64,000 nucleotides of DNA from Gammaproteobacteria bacterium (lineage in GTDB: Bacteria > Pseudomonadota > Gammaproteobacteria > Steroidobacterales > XN24): NCBI GenBank assembly GCA_029287575.1, contig JARFQW010000034.1, positions 1-64,000 of the forward strand, given 5' to 3'. The translations under genes and the position numbers were made by a program. Within the stretch, counting starts at the first letter, position 1. The number at the start of each line of letters is the position of its first letter. Under the pieces are notes generated by a model. That model was not told the DNA's origin, searched no databases, and saw only the letters and a list, made by a program, of their open reading frames with translations. Positions 36,136-44,995 of the stretch are shown here, piece by piece.

Positions 36136-36804
36136 CTAGCGGCCGTCCAGATACCACTGTGTGTCGAACAGGCGCACCCAGTCGGGCCGAAAGACCACCA
36201 GCAGGCTCATCACCGCCCCGTTGATGAAGGCCTCCGGAAACATAACGAGCGGCAGGAATGCCGACAGGCTGACCCCCGTGCCCTGTATCCCCGGCATGCC
36301 GGTCAGCCCCATCAGCACCGCGACGATCAGATGGATGGCAAGAACGCAGCCCGCGGCGCCGAAGAAACAGCACACGAACACAAACACGAACAGGTTCGGC
36401 GGCAATGCCCGCCGGGCTGCCCTGGCGATCAGCGCCGTGATCGTGGCCGGGACGACCGCGCTGAGCAGCCAGTTGGGTCCGATCATGATCAGCGCCGGCG
36501 TTCCGGTGAGCGAAATGGCCAGCTCGGCCAGGAGCCCCGCCCACAGGGCATAGCGCCAGCCGATGAGAAGCACCGCCGCGGTCATGCCCAGAATGTGCAG
36601 ACCCACGCCGGGATCGACCGTCGCGCGCACGCTCCACAATACGCTGAGCGCAACGGCGGTACCCAGCACGAGGTGCTGGCGGGCGGAGCCCTGGAGCAGA
36701 TCGGAGAGGGCGCGCAGGCTAAACGACAGCGCCAGCACCAGACCGGCCACGAGCCACCCGGCCCACAGGACGACGGGCCCGATCAGTTCAGGCGCCAGCT
36801 GCAA
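36136..36804 (-). CDS. CbiM-like energy-coupling-factor permease family membrane protein
   Basis: A 222-residue protein with 6-7 hydrophobic helices. Segments GLHILGMTAAVLLIGWRYAL and NWLLSAVVPATITALIA, and the late MFPEAFINGAVMSLL, match the group of predicted membrane proteins (COG3235) related to CbiM/NikM metal-uptake S-components. It lacks the N-terminal MHIxDG of true CbiM and has no adjacent CbiN/Q/O, so a cobalt or nickel uptake role is doubtful. It lies 128 bases upstream of the aminopeptidase on the same strand. Confidence 0.7.
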   Translation of the reverse strand: MQLAPELIGPVVLWAGWLVAGLVLALSFSLRALSDLLQGSARQHLVLGTAVALSVLWSVRATVDPGVGLHILGMTAAVLLIGWRYALWAGLLAELAISLTGTPALIMIGPNWLLSAVVPATITALIARAARRALPPNLFVFVFVCCFFGAAGCVLAIHLIVAVLMGLTGMPGIQGTGVSLSAFLPLVMFPEAFINGAVMSLLVVFRPDWVRLFDTQWYLDGR

Positions 36805-36957
36805 GGGTTCTCACCGGGACCCTCAGCCCCTGGTCTCGCACACCGTTCATCGGCCCATATCCGGAAATGCTCCCGCACCCGCCCCCGCCGGGATCAGGTG
36901 AAATGCGCCGCGGCCCGGCGCCGCGGCGCAACTATGGTCGCACAGGCCATCATTGCC

Positions 36958-37695
36958 TCATAGGGAACCTTCCTGGCTGCGGGCGAGCCGGCCGTCATCC
37001 GGCAGCAGAAGCACATCGACACGCCGGTCGAAGGCCAGCCCTTCGGCGTCGCCGGGGTCGGCCTGGGCCGCTTCGGCACCATAGCTCCAGAGCTGTATGC
37101 GAGCAGACGACACCCCGTGGGAGGCCAGCACGCGCTCGACGGTTCTGGCCCGTTCCCCCGACAGCGTGAGGTTGGCCTCCGGGTCCCCGCGGACGTCCGC
37201 ATGGCCTTCCAGATGGACCACCAGGTCCGGCATGAGGGCCAGCATCTCGGCAAGATCAGCCAGCCGCTGTCGCGCACCGTCGTCCAGCTCGGCGCTCCCG
37301 GTCCGGAAGTGAACACCGGCGGACAGACCGATGGCTGCCTGCTCGAAACGCTCCAGGCGCTCCGTCAGCGCCCGCTGCGTGTCGGCACGTGCTTCGAGCA
37401 CCGCCATCTGTGCCGCGAGAGCCTCCGCCCGCTGGTCTGTCTGAGCCAGGCGGACACGGCTGTCGTCCAGCTCCGCGGCGAGCACCGCCCGCTCTTCGAG
37501 GACGGCGCCCACGGTTCCGCCCATCGCGCCGCCCAGGGCAGCGCCGACGATGGCGCCCGGCGGGCCGGCCAAAAGCGCCCCGGCAACGGCGCCGGTGCCC
37601 ACGCCCGCGGTGATTTCGGGCGGCGCCGGTTCGGCGCTTGCGATGGGTGCGGCAAGAACGAGGACCGATGCGGTCAACGTGGATAGCTTGTTCAT
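36958..37695 (-). CDS. OmpA-family protein with glycine zipper
   Basis: A 245-residue exported protein: signal peptide (MNKLSTLTASVLVLAAPIAS), a glycine-zipper segment (GVGTGAVAGALLAGPPGAIV, about 30-62) likely to associate with the outer membrane, a short coiled coil (~66-110) and a C-terminal OmpA-type peptidoglycan-binding domain (FRTGSAELDDGARQRL, then HADVRGDPEANLTLSGERA). The layout fits a cell-wall anchor. ATG 37695 is preferred to an upstream start because it yields the signal peptide and has GGGAG ahead of it. Confidence 0.85.
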   Translation of the reverse strand: MNKLSTLTASVLVLAAPIASAEPAPPEITAGVGTGAVAGALLAGPPGAIVGAALGGAMGGTVGAVLEERAVLAAELDDSRVRLAQTDQRAEALAAQMAVLEARADTQRALTERLERFEQAAIGLSAGVHFRTGSAELDDGARQRLADLAEMLALMPDLVVHLEGHADVRGDPEANLTLSGERARTVERVLASHGVSSARIQLWSYGAEAAQADPGDAEGLAFDRRVDVLLLPDDGRLARSQEGSL

Positions 37696-37822
37696 GATTC
37701 GAATCTCCCTGGGTCTCGGGGCCGCTTGCCCCTTGGTTCCCAAGGAAACGCCACCCGCCGGTTGGCGGGCTGCCGAAACATGCGCCCCGGCGGGGCGATT
37801 CTGACGAATCCGGGCGGCCGGC

Positions 37823-39916
37823 TCAGGCCCGGTGGTTCAGCTCCGCCAGCAGGAGAACGATGCTGTGGGCCGGCACGTCGACGGATCCGGCGACCGGGAC
37901 CCCGTCGGAAACGGCAACCAGGTCCGCCGGAGCGGCCTGCGACGTGTCCATGACCCGCACCCAGCCCTTCCGGGAGCGCTCCGGAGCCGGGGGTATGTCG
38001 AAGCTCAGGGCCTCCCGCCAGGAGTTGAGCATGACGTGCATCATGCGCGTATCGGCCACGTTGCGGGCGGTCGCGGCGATGGAGAAATCGTCATCCGACC
38101 AGCTGTGCTCATGCAGGCGGACCCCGTGCCACTGGATCCGGGTCTGGGCCACGAGGTCTTCCAGCGTCAGACCGCCGCTGGCGGCCACATCGTCCATGGT
38201 CATGCCCCGTTCCCGGTCCGAGCGCAGCCCGATGAGCGCGCGGACAAAGCGCAGAATCTCGCCGTGCCGCTCCACGTCCCGCCAGTCGAACCAGCTCAGC
38301 TCGTTGTCCTGGCAGTAGACGTTGTTGTTGCCCTTCTGCGTGCGCCGCACCTCGTCACCCATGAGGAGCATCGGGACGCCGATAGACAACAGGTTGATGG
38401 CGAAGAAATTCTTGATCTGGCGTACCCTCAGGGCCTCGATCCGGGGGTCGTCCGTCGGCCCTTCCACGCCGCAGTTCCAGCTCCGGTTGTGATTCTCTCC
38501 GTCCCGGTTGCCCTCCCGGTTGGCGGCGTTGTGTTTCTCGTTGTAGGAGACGAGATCGTTCAGGGTGAACCCGTCATGGGCGGTGACGAAGTTGATACTT
38601 TGCTCCGGCCCGCGGGCGTCGGGCCCGTAGAGATCGGGACTGCCCAGCAGGCGCGCGGGAAGCGGCCGGACCGCGCCGCGGGTGCCGCGGACAAAGTCCC
38701 GAACGTCATCGCGGAAGCGGCCGTTCCACTCGGTCCAGCGCTGGCCGACAAAATTGCCCACCTGGTAAAGGCCGGCGGCATCCCACGCTTCGGCGATCAG
38801 TTTCGTGCCCGCAAGCACGGGGTCGGTTTCGATGGCCCAGATCAGCGGCGGACTCTGCATGGGTTCGCCGCTCTCGCTGCGGGTCAGCGCCGATGCGAGG
38901 TCGAAGCGGAAGCCATCCACGTGCATTTCCCTGACCCAGTAGCGCAGGCTGTCGCGAATCACCCGGCGCGCGACGGAGTGGTTGGCATTGAAGGTATTCC
39001 CGGTACCGCTGTAGTTCGAATACCGCAGCCCCGCCTGCTCCTGGAGATAGTAGACACCGTCTTCCAGGCCGCGAAAGGAAAACGTCGGACCGCGCTCGTC
39101 GCCCTCCGCGGTATGGTTGTAAACCACGTCCAGAATGACTTCGATGCCGGCGGCGTGGAGCGCGCGCACCATGTCGCGGAACTCGTTGACCGCATCGACC
39201 GGGTCGCCGCTCACGCTATAGCCCACATGCGGCGCGAAAAACGACACCGGGGCATAGCCCCAGTAGTTGGACAATCCCGGCGGGCAGTCCTGCTCGTCGA
39301 ACTGGGACACCGGCAGCAGCTCCACCGCGGTGATGCCCAGTGACTGGAGATAGGGGATCTTCTCGACCAGTCCCCGGTAGGTGCCGCGCAAGCCGTCGTC
39401 GAGTCCGGAACTTGGATGCCGTGTAAACCCGCCGACGTGCATCTCGTAGATGATGGTCTCGTTCCATGGACGGGCCAGCGGCCGGTCGCCGCCCCAGTCG
39501 TACCGGGACCCGTCGATCGCCACGCTTTTCATGGCCAGCCCCGAGTTGTCGCCCGGCCGGCAGGCCGCCGCGCGATCGTAGTTCGCCCCGACCGCAACGC
39601 CGCGGGCGTAGGGGTCCAGCAGCAGCTTGTCACCGTCGAATCGAAGGCCCCTGCCCGGATCGTTGGGTCCGCTCGCCTTCCACCCGTAAACCTGGCCGTG
39701 AACCACGTCGGGAACCTCCACATGCCAGTAGTGGAAGGTCCGGTGCACCGACGGGTCCAGCTCGATGGACCGGGCCGGACGGACGTCGTCGGCGTGGTCG
39801 AAGAACTGCAGCGTCATTGCCAGCGCACTGGGCGAATAGATGCAGAAGTTCACGCCCTTGTCGGTAAATGACGAACCAAGGGGATACGTCGAGCCGGGGT
39901 TTACGTTCGCGGGCAT
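37823..39916 (-). CDS. glgX: Glycogen debranching enzyme GlgX
   Basis: GH13 isoamylase-type enzyme (697 residues) that hydrolyses alpha-1,6 branches of phosphorylase-limited glycogen. N-terminal CBM48-like domain (YPLGSSFTDKGVNFCIYSP), then catalytic motifs DVVYNHT, DGFRFDLA (nucleophile Asp), IAEAWDAAG (acid Glu) and VTAHDGF (transition-state Asp). ATG 39916 is taken because homologues start close to this point; no good ribosome site is visible. No other glycogen gene is in the window. Confidence 0.95.
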   Translation of the reverse strand: MPANVNPGSTYPLGSSFTDKGVNFCIYSPSALAMTLQFFDHADDVRPARSIELDPSVHRTFHYWHVEVPDVVHGQVYGWKASGPNDPGRGLRFDGDKLLLDPYARGVAVGANYDRAAACRPGDNSGLAMKSVAIDGSRYDWGGDRPLARPWNETIIYEMHVGGFTRHPSSGLDDGLRGTYRGLVEKIPYLQSLGITAVELLPVSQFDEQDCPPGLSNYWGYAPVSFFAPHVGYSVSGDPVDAVNEFRDMVRALHAAGIEVILDVVYNHTAEGDERGPTFSFRGLEDGVYYLQEQAGLRYSNYSGTGNTFNANHSVARRVIRDSLRYWVREMHVDGFRFDLASALTRSESGEPMQSPPLIWAIETDPVLAGTKLIAEAWDAAGLYQVGNFVGQRWTEWNGRFRDDVRDFVRGTRGAVRPLPARLLGSPDLYGPDARGPEQSINFVTAHDGFTLNDLVSYNEKHNAANREGNRDGENHNRSWNCGVEGPTDDPRIEALRVRQIKNFFAINLLSIGVPMLLMGDEVRRTQKGNNNVYCQDNELSWFDWRDVERHGEILRFVRALIGLRSDRERGMTMDDVAASGGLTLEDLVAQTRIQWHGVRLHEHSWSDDDFSIAATARNVADTRMMHVMLNSWREALSFDIPPAPERSRKGWVRVMDTSQAAPADLVAVSDGVPVAGSVDVPAHSIVLLLAELNHRA

Positions 39917-39993
39917 GCGCGGTGCATTACTATTGGGGCAGACCGCTTGAGTATAGGCGGCGGAAATGACAGGTTGAGGGAGTCGAGGTATCC

Positions 39994-40863
39994 GTGGCAC
40001 TGCGGATCTGGTCCATCGAAGGAAATCGCCAGCGGCTGGACGGCGGCAGCATGTTCGGCAACGTGCCGCGAGCCCTCTGGGCGCGCTGGATCGAGCCGGA
40101 CGAACTGCATCGCATACCGCTGGCCTGCCGGGCGCTGCTGGTCGAACTCCCCGACGGCCGGCGCGTGCTGTTCGAGACCGGCATCGGCGCGTTTTTCGAA
40201 CCGGTCATGAAGGACCGGTTCGGCGTCGTGGAGGCCCGTCATGTCCTCCTCGACTCCCTGGCCGCCCTCGGGCTGGGTCACGAAGACATCGAGGTGGTCG
40301 TGCTCAGTCACCTGCATTTCGACCACGCCGGCGGTCTGCTGACCCGCTGGACCGAGGGAGAGGATTCCTCGCTGCTCTTCCCGAACGCCCGCTACCTGGT
40401 CGGCCGCCAGCACTGGGAACGGGCCGTCGCCCCTCATCCCAGGGACCGGGCGTCGTTCATTCCCGGGCTCTGCGACCGGCTGCTGGGCAGCGGGCGGCTG
40501 GACCTCGTCGACGGTCCGGGCTCGGAGACGCTGGGGGACTGCGTCCGGTTCGAATACAGCCAGGGACATACCCCGGGCCTCATGCTCGCTGAAATCGGCG
40601 GTGACGGCGGAGTGGTCTATTGCGCAGACCTGATACCCGGTGTGCCCTGGGTGCATCTGCCGGTCACGATGGGCTATGACCGGGCACCCGAGACACTCAT
40701 CGACGAGAAGCGCCGTTTCCTCGAGGACAAGCTCGAGCGGGACGTAAAGCTGTTCTTTACCCACGACCCGGACACGGCGATGGCGCACGTGGCACGTGGC
40801 GACCGCGGCCGTTTCCACACAACCGGGGAGGTTGCGGCGGTTTCGGGACTGGCGCTGGGCTAA
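39994..40863 (+). CDS. Metallo-beta-lactamase-fold hydrolase
   Basis: A 289-residue MBL-fold protein with the metal motif [10 protein letters not shown] (HxHxDH), later His in GHTPGLM, Asp in YCADLIPG and a C-terminal THD. There is no signal peptide, so it is cytoplasmic. The subgroup contains lactonases and other hydrolases; the substrate is not predictable. GTG 39994 has GAGG six bases upstream. It is divergent from glgX and convergent with the YkvA gene. Confidence 0.9.
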   Translation: MALRIWSIEGNRQRLDGGSMFGNVPRALWARWIEPDELHRIPLACRALLVELPDGRRVLFETGIGAFFEPVMKDRFGVVEARHVLLDSLAALGLGHEDIEVVVLSHLHFDHAGGLLTRWTEGEDSSLLFPNARYLVGRQHWERAVAPHPRDRASFIPGLCDRLLGSGRLDLVDGPGSETLGDCVRFEYSQGHTPGLMLAEIGGDGGVVYCADLIPGVPWVHLPVTMGYDRAPETLIDEKRRFLEDKLERDVKLFFTHDPDTAMAHVARGDRGRFHTTGEVAAVSGLALG

Positions 40864-40885
40864 GCGCGCCCGGGCGCCGGCCGAA

Positions 40886-41455
40886 TCAGCTGTCGAGGAA
40901 CGACTTGACCTTGCGGGTCCACGGCGCCCACCCGCGCTCCGCCTCCCGCTCCTTGCCGATCCGCTTGCGCTGCTCGGCCAGCCAGTCAGCCCGGGTGACC
41001 GGGGTCTCGTCACCGCTGCTGCTGCGCCGGGCGACTTCGGCCTCGCGGAACTCACAGAACGAGTCGTAGGCCTTGATTTCATGGGCCAGTTCCCGGCGTA
41101 CCAGGTCCACCATGACCGCGTCGTCCAGGTAGCCCAGGCCGGGAACGTCGTCCGGGATCAGGTCGTGAGGATTGGCGAAATAGGCCAGCGCGCTGATAAC
41201 CCGGGAAACGTCTTCCTGGGGCAGACTCCAGCCCTGGTCCTCCACCATGTCCACCAGCGGCTTCAGCCCTTCCAGGCGGCGCAGGATGAATGCGGGCGGA
41301 CCCACCCGTCTGGCATCGTCCAGCAGTTCGTGGCAGGCCTTCAGAATGTCGCCGGCGTCGCACTCCTGCGGATCCATGCGGGCCTGGCGGAAGACTTCCT
41401 CCAGATGCTTGAGATCCTCGGCATCCAGTTCGATTACCAGCTTGTCGTTGCTCAT
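40886..41455 (-). CDS. YkvA/DUF1232 family protein
   Basis: A 189-residue protein containing the DUF1232 signature (ANPHDLIPDDVPGLGYLDDA) around residues 95-120, in a longer chain than the single-domain YkvA. The C-terminus is basic (RKRIGKEREAERGWAPWTRK). Some family members associate with membranes through this motif; the function is unknown. ATG 41455 is used. It begins 55 bases after the stop of the last gene of the nine-gene operon on the same strand and could be a tenth member or simply read-through. Confidence 0.8.
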   Translation of the reverse strand: MSNDKLVIELDAEDLKHLEEVFRQARMDPQECDAGDILKACHELLDDARRVGPPAFILRRLEGLKPLVDMVEDQGWSLPQEDVSRVISALAYFANPHDLIPDDVPGLGYLDDAVMVDLVRRELAHEIKAYDSFCEFREAEVARRSSSGDETPVTRADWLAEQRKRIGKEREAERGWAPWTRKVKSFLDS

Positions 41456-41510
41456 CGCGTTTTCCCCCGTCAGACCGTCACGATAAGGCGGGAGGCAGGC
41501 CGGAGCAAGC

Positions 41511-42521
41511 TCAGGGTCGGAAAGTGTTGAGGCCGACGAACGTTCCGCCATTGCGGTCGCACAGCGCTCTCATGAGAGTCGCAAAGCGCAGACCGGTGTA
41601 CTGGAGATTCTGCGCCTGAGCAAACATCACCGGGAATCCCACGGCATGAATCCGCACCAGGCGATCGCCCCGGGCGTCTTCCTTGTTGATCAGCTCCACC
41701 GTCCGGATCACGTTCTCGATGGAATTTCCGGTGAACTCGTCCCCGAAAACGTACAGGCTGATCTTCTTGCCGGGCTCGTAGAAGGTCTGAATGGCCTTCG
41801 TTATGCCCTCTACCGGGCTGGAGTTACTGAACGGATTCCAGGTCTTGAGGGTATTGATGATGGCCTTGCGCCGCGCGGGAGAATCAGGAATCCACTTCCC
41901 GGAATAGCGGGTGAACATGTAGTTCCCCATGTCATTCATGACCTGGATGCCCTTGACCTGGGGATAAACCTGGAGGGTCTCCTCGACCTTTCTCAGCACC
42001 ATCGGCCAGCTGTAATTGAACATGCTGCCGGAGGTGTCGATGATAAAGATGATGTACTCGCTGTCCACGGGCACACCGCCGACTGTGGTGTCGTCGACCG
42101 CGCGCCGGTACTGGTTGGCCTGAAGACGCTTCATCTCCTCGGTCAGGCGCTGGCGGGCCTCGGCCAGCTGGCCTTCAATGATCGAGGAGACCGATGCGGT
42201 GTCCGCGGACGAGGAAAACTGGCCCTGAATCCGGGACAGATCCCCCTGGAGACGAGCGACGCGGTCCTTGACCTCCGAGAGCTGCTCTTCCTTGCTCTTG
42301 AGCCGATCGTTGACGATCCGTGTTTCGCCCTTGAGGTCCTCCAGCTGCTCTTCGAGGGTCGTGATGACCGCTTCGAGTTCGTCGGTGGTCTGTTCCAGCA
42401 GTACCGGTTCGGCAAACTTGGTCAGCACCAGCAGCAGGATGACCGCTCCAAAGCCGCAGCAGATGCAGTCCAGAAACGAGAGCCCGAAGGCCTCCATGTC
42501 CCGGCGCTCGCGCTTCTTCAC
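41511..42521 (-). CDS. ExbD-like transmembrane helix / coiled-coil / vWA protein 2
   Basis: A 336-residue protein. A single N-terminal helix (about 15-35) is preceded by a basic, acid-mixed start and begins with SFLDCICCGFGAVILLL; Asp18 falls where ExbD/TolR/MotB carry the proton-relay Asp (ExbD PxxDVM). A coiled coil (~40-135) leads to a von Willebrand A domain with the MIDAS motif DTSGS (Asp162, Ser164, Ser166). It would project the vWA domain into the periplasm on a stalk. GTG 42521 overlaps the stop of its paralogue by 4 bases. Partner of the ExbB-like protein; what the vWA binds is unknown. Confidence 0.85.
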   Translation of the reverse strand: MKKRERRDMEAFGLSFLDCICCGFGAVILLLVLTKFAEPVLLEQTTDELEAVITTLEEQLEDLKGETRIVNDRLKSKEEQLSEVKDRVARLQGDLSRIQGQFSSSADTASVSSIIEGQLAEARQRLTEEMKRLQANQYRRAVDDTTVGGVPVDSEYIIFIIDTSGSMFNYSWPMVLRKVEETLQVYPQVKGIQVMNDMGNYMFTRYSGKWIPDSPARRKAIINTLKTWNPFSNSSPVEGITKAIQTFYEPGKKISLYVFGDEFTGNSIENVIRTVELINKEDARGDRLVRIHAVGFPVMFAQAQNLQYTGLRFATLMRALCDRNGGTFVGLNTFRP

Positions 42522-43609
42522 GGCCAGTCCCTCGACGGGCTCATGAACGATCCGCCGGTCGCGATCGCCAGCTTCCAGTAGGCGCTGGCCGCCTGGGCAT
42601 CGCCTTCCATGGGGAAGAGCACCACGTTCACCGGCACACCTTCGACCAGCTCTTTCATTGCGGCGTTGAAATGGCGCACACGGCCGTCTCCGCTCACCGT
42701 CTTGCGAAGAGGATTACCCTTCCCGCGAGTCGGCAGACTGTCGATGATCAGAAAGATGTTGTCCGGCCTGGGTTCGAGCGCCGCTGCCGAGGCAAAAGCA
42801 TGCCACAGGCTGGTGCCGCCGCCGGGGACGACCTTGCGCATGTTCTCCACGGCCGCGGCCACGTCGTCCGGCTGGGCGGCGTCGATCCAGCCGTCGGAAT
42901 TCGGCACGACCGAGGCCGCCGCCTCGTTGAACGTGTAGATCTGAAAACGGGAGTCCGTGCCGATCTGGGTCGTGATCCACTCGGCCGTCGACAGGGCCCG
43001 CTGCCACTTCCGGGAAGCGATTTTCTGCTCGTCCGGCAGGTTCCGTCGCCGGATAATGTTCACCACGGTATCGTCCAGCATGCTGGCGGAGGCATCCAGC
43101 AGAATCAGCACCCGTTCGCCGCCGACCCGCACGCCGGTCAGGTACTGGCGGTCGCCGTCGCCGGTAAAGGACCGAATCCGCTCGCCGGTTTCGCTGGGCT
43201 GGCTGCTTGCCGCGGAGAGCCGCTTGTTCTCTTCCTCGATGGCCTTGAGGTCGGCCTTCAGCTTCTCGATTGCCTCCTGCTTGGCGAGGGTCTCGGCATC
43301 CATTTCCGAAAGCTCTTCCTGGTTCTCCCTGAGGATGTCGAGAATCTCCTTTGCGCGGCCCTCGGCTTCGACCTGTTCCTTCTCCGCCTCCTCGATGCTG
43401 TTCTTCAGGGCAACCAGGTCGTCCTCCCCTTCCGCCACCTCGATCTTGAGCATTTCGGCGCGGATGTTCAGTTCCCGGTTCAATTCGTCGGATCGCTTGG
43501 CCATCGTCGCGTTGATGATCATAAAAAACAGCACGACGGCGCCGAAGCCGCAGCTCATGATGTCGAGAAACGACATGCTGAACGTATCCAGGCGACGACT
43601 ACGAGGCAT
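42518..43609 (-). CDS. ExbD-like transmembrane helix / coiled-coil / vWA protein 1
   Basis: A 363-residue paralogue of the next gene. N-terminal helix (about 13-35) starts SFLDIMSCGFGAVVLFF, with Asp16 in the ExbD proton-relay position. A long Glu/Lys-rich coiled coil (~38-132) is followed by a vWA domain with an intact MIDAS (DASAS, Asp172-Ser174-Ser176) and a GGGTSLW loop carrying the metal-site Thr. The architecture equals protein 2, but the two differ over most of their length. ATG 43609 lies inside the preceding FHA gene (11-base overlap). Expected in the inner membrane with the vWA in the periplasm. Confidence 0.85.
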   Translation of the reverse strand: MPRSRRLDTFSMSFLDIMSCGFGAVVLFFMIINATMAKRSDELNRELNIRAEMLKIEVAEGEDDLVALKNSIEEAEKEQVEAEGRAKEILDILRENQEELSEMDAETLAKQEAIEKLKADLKAIEEENKRLSAASSQPSETGERIRSFTGDGDRQYLTGVRVGGERVLILLDASASMLDDTVVNIIRRRNLPDEQKIASRKWQRALSTAEWITTQIGTDSRFQIYTFNEAAASVVPNSDGWIDAAQPDDVAAAVENMRKVVPGGGTSLWHAFASAAALEPRPDNIFLIIDSLPTRGKGNPLRKTVSGDGRVRHFNAAMKELVEGVPVNVVLFPMEGDAQAASAYWKLAIATGGSFMSPSRDWP

Positions 43610-44984
43610 GGTCGTCCCCCGTGTCGCGAAGCGCGATGGCCAGCAGTTCGCGCCCCGGCGAACCGATGCGCAGATGGTCGCCGATCCGCAGCGGCAGACG
43701 CGCCTCGACCCGTTCGCCGTTGACGAACGTGCCATAGCGGCTCTGGTCCTCGACGATCAGCACGCCGTTCTCGCGGCGCACCAGGCAGTGCTGGCGGGAG
43801 ATCCCGCTGGTCTGACCCGTGACGCGGATACCGGGGCGGTCGGCGGGCGGGCGGGTGCCGACGATCACGCCGGCCTCCCCGACGGGATAGGCATGGGCTT
43901 CCAGCAGAAGATGCGTTGGCAGGTCCGCTTCGAGCTCCGGGGCCGGCGCCGGCGCGGCGACCTCGAAGTCCGCCACGGAAAGGGCGGGAAGCTGGGTGAT
44001 GTACCGGACCTCACCGTCCGGCGACAGCACGCTGCCGGACCGCTCGAGAACGCCGCGAAGCGGCGCGCCTGCCTCCAGACAGGTCACGGTGGCCCGGCCG
44101 ACAGATCCGAGGGTGTCCAGCAGTCCGGTCAGGTGCCCGCCGCGCGCGGCGACATTCACGACCGCGGGGCGGCCCTCACCACGCAGCTCGTCCAGCCCGC
44201 CGAGGACCGCCCGCCAGGCCGGCGTTGCCTGTCGCAGCACCGCCTCGCGCGCGAGGGATGCCGTCATGTCGTCGCCCCGAAAGTTCACGGACATCTGAAC
44301 CTCCTCGCCGGTCTCCAGGGCGGCGAGCCAGGCATGGAGACCGTCGTAGAGCTGCTGCTCGGAAGCGGCGTCGTGCAACGGGTCGAAGCGGGTCTGGGAA
44401 ACAAATGCTTCGGCCGCGGCGGATACCCAGGCAGCGCGGAGCCGGCTGACACCCGCTTCCGGGATCTGAAGCTGGGTTCCGCGGCTCAGGCGATGCCCCT
44501 GTTCCAGGCGCGTGAGCAAGGCCTCGTGCTGGAAAAAGTCGAGATGAAACAGATCCGCTCCCGGAGCACTGGCCACCGTGCTCGCGATCGCGGCGTCCAC
44601 CAGGCCCCGGACCGGCATGGACAGCTCCTGGGCCATCCCGAGAATCAGGCCGAGCGCCTCGCGGGGGAAGCTGCCGGGAACAACCAGCAAAACCCCGTCA
44701 GTCTCCGCCGGTCGTTCTTCCCAGACGCTCTCGAGCTGCGCGTAGGCAAGATCGGCGAATGTGGCCGCATAGGCCGTGGGATGCGGCAGTGTCTGCATGG
44801 ACAGGTCTGCCCAGTAGCGATCGACCACCCGTCTGGGCCGCAGCCGGGCCTGGGCCCGGGCGGCCTCGCCGAGAAGGAGGCCCTCCGGATCGAGAAGCGC
44901 GATGCCGGGACCGTGCGAGCGCGCGGCCGAGCCATCTCCACTCTGGAGATCGACGTCGTTGAGCTCGATAGCCAGCAGCGACAT
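43599..44984 (-). CDS. Degenerate Hsp70/actin-like protein with C-terminal FHA domain
   Basis: A 461-residue soluble protein. The first ~330 residues follow the Hsp70/actin fold in outline: LLAIELNDVDL at the start, GVLLVVPGSFPREALGLIL then GLVDAAIASTVA (compare Hsp70 VxTVPAxF...EPTAAAL), and PAVVNVAARGGHLTGLL (compare LVGGxxRxP). The phosphate loops (DxGTT, DxGGGT) are not recognisable, so ATP hydrolysis is unlikely. Residues ~362-452 form an FHA domain with GISRQHCLV and the YGTFVNGERV strand, which bind phosphothreonine in known FHAs. It probably assembles on the cytoplasmic face of the complex; a phosphorylated partner is not identified. Confidence 0.75.
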   Translation of the reverse strand: MSLLAIELNDVDLQSGDGSAARSHGPGIALLDPEGLLLGEAARAQARLRPRRVVDRYWADLSMQTLPHPTAYAATFADLAYAQLESVWEERPAETDGVLLVVPGSFPREALGLILGMAQELSMPVRGLVDAAIASTVASAPGADLFHLDFFQHEALLTRLEQGHRLSRGTQLQIPEAGVSRLRAAWVSAAAEAFVSQTRFDPLHDAASEQQLYDGLHAWLAALETGEEVQMSVNFRGDDMTASLAREAVLRQATPAWRAVLGGLDELRGEGRPAVVNVAARGGHLTGLLDTLGSVGRATVTCLEAGAPLRGVLERSGSVLSPDGEVRYITQLPALSVADFEVAAPAPAPELEADLPTHLLLEAHAYPVGEAGVIVGTRPPADRPGIRVTGQTSGISRQHCLVRRENGVLIVEDQSRYGTFVNGERVEARLPLRIGDHLRIGSPGRELLAIALRDTGDDHAS

Positions 44985-44995
44985 GGTTCGCTTCC

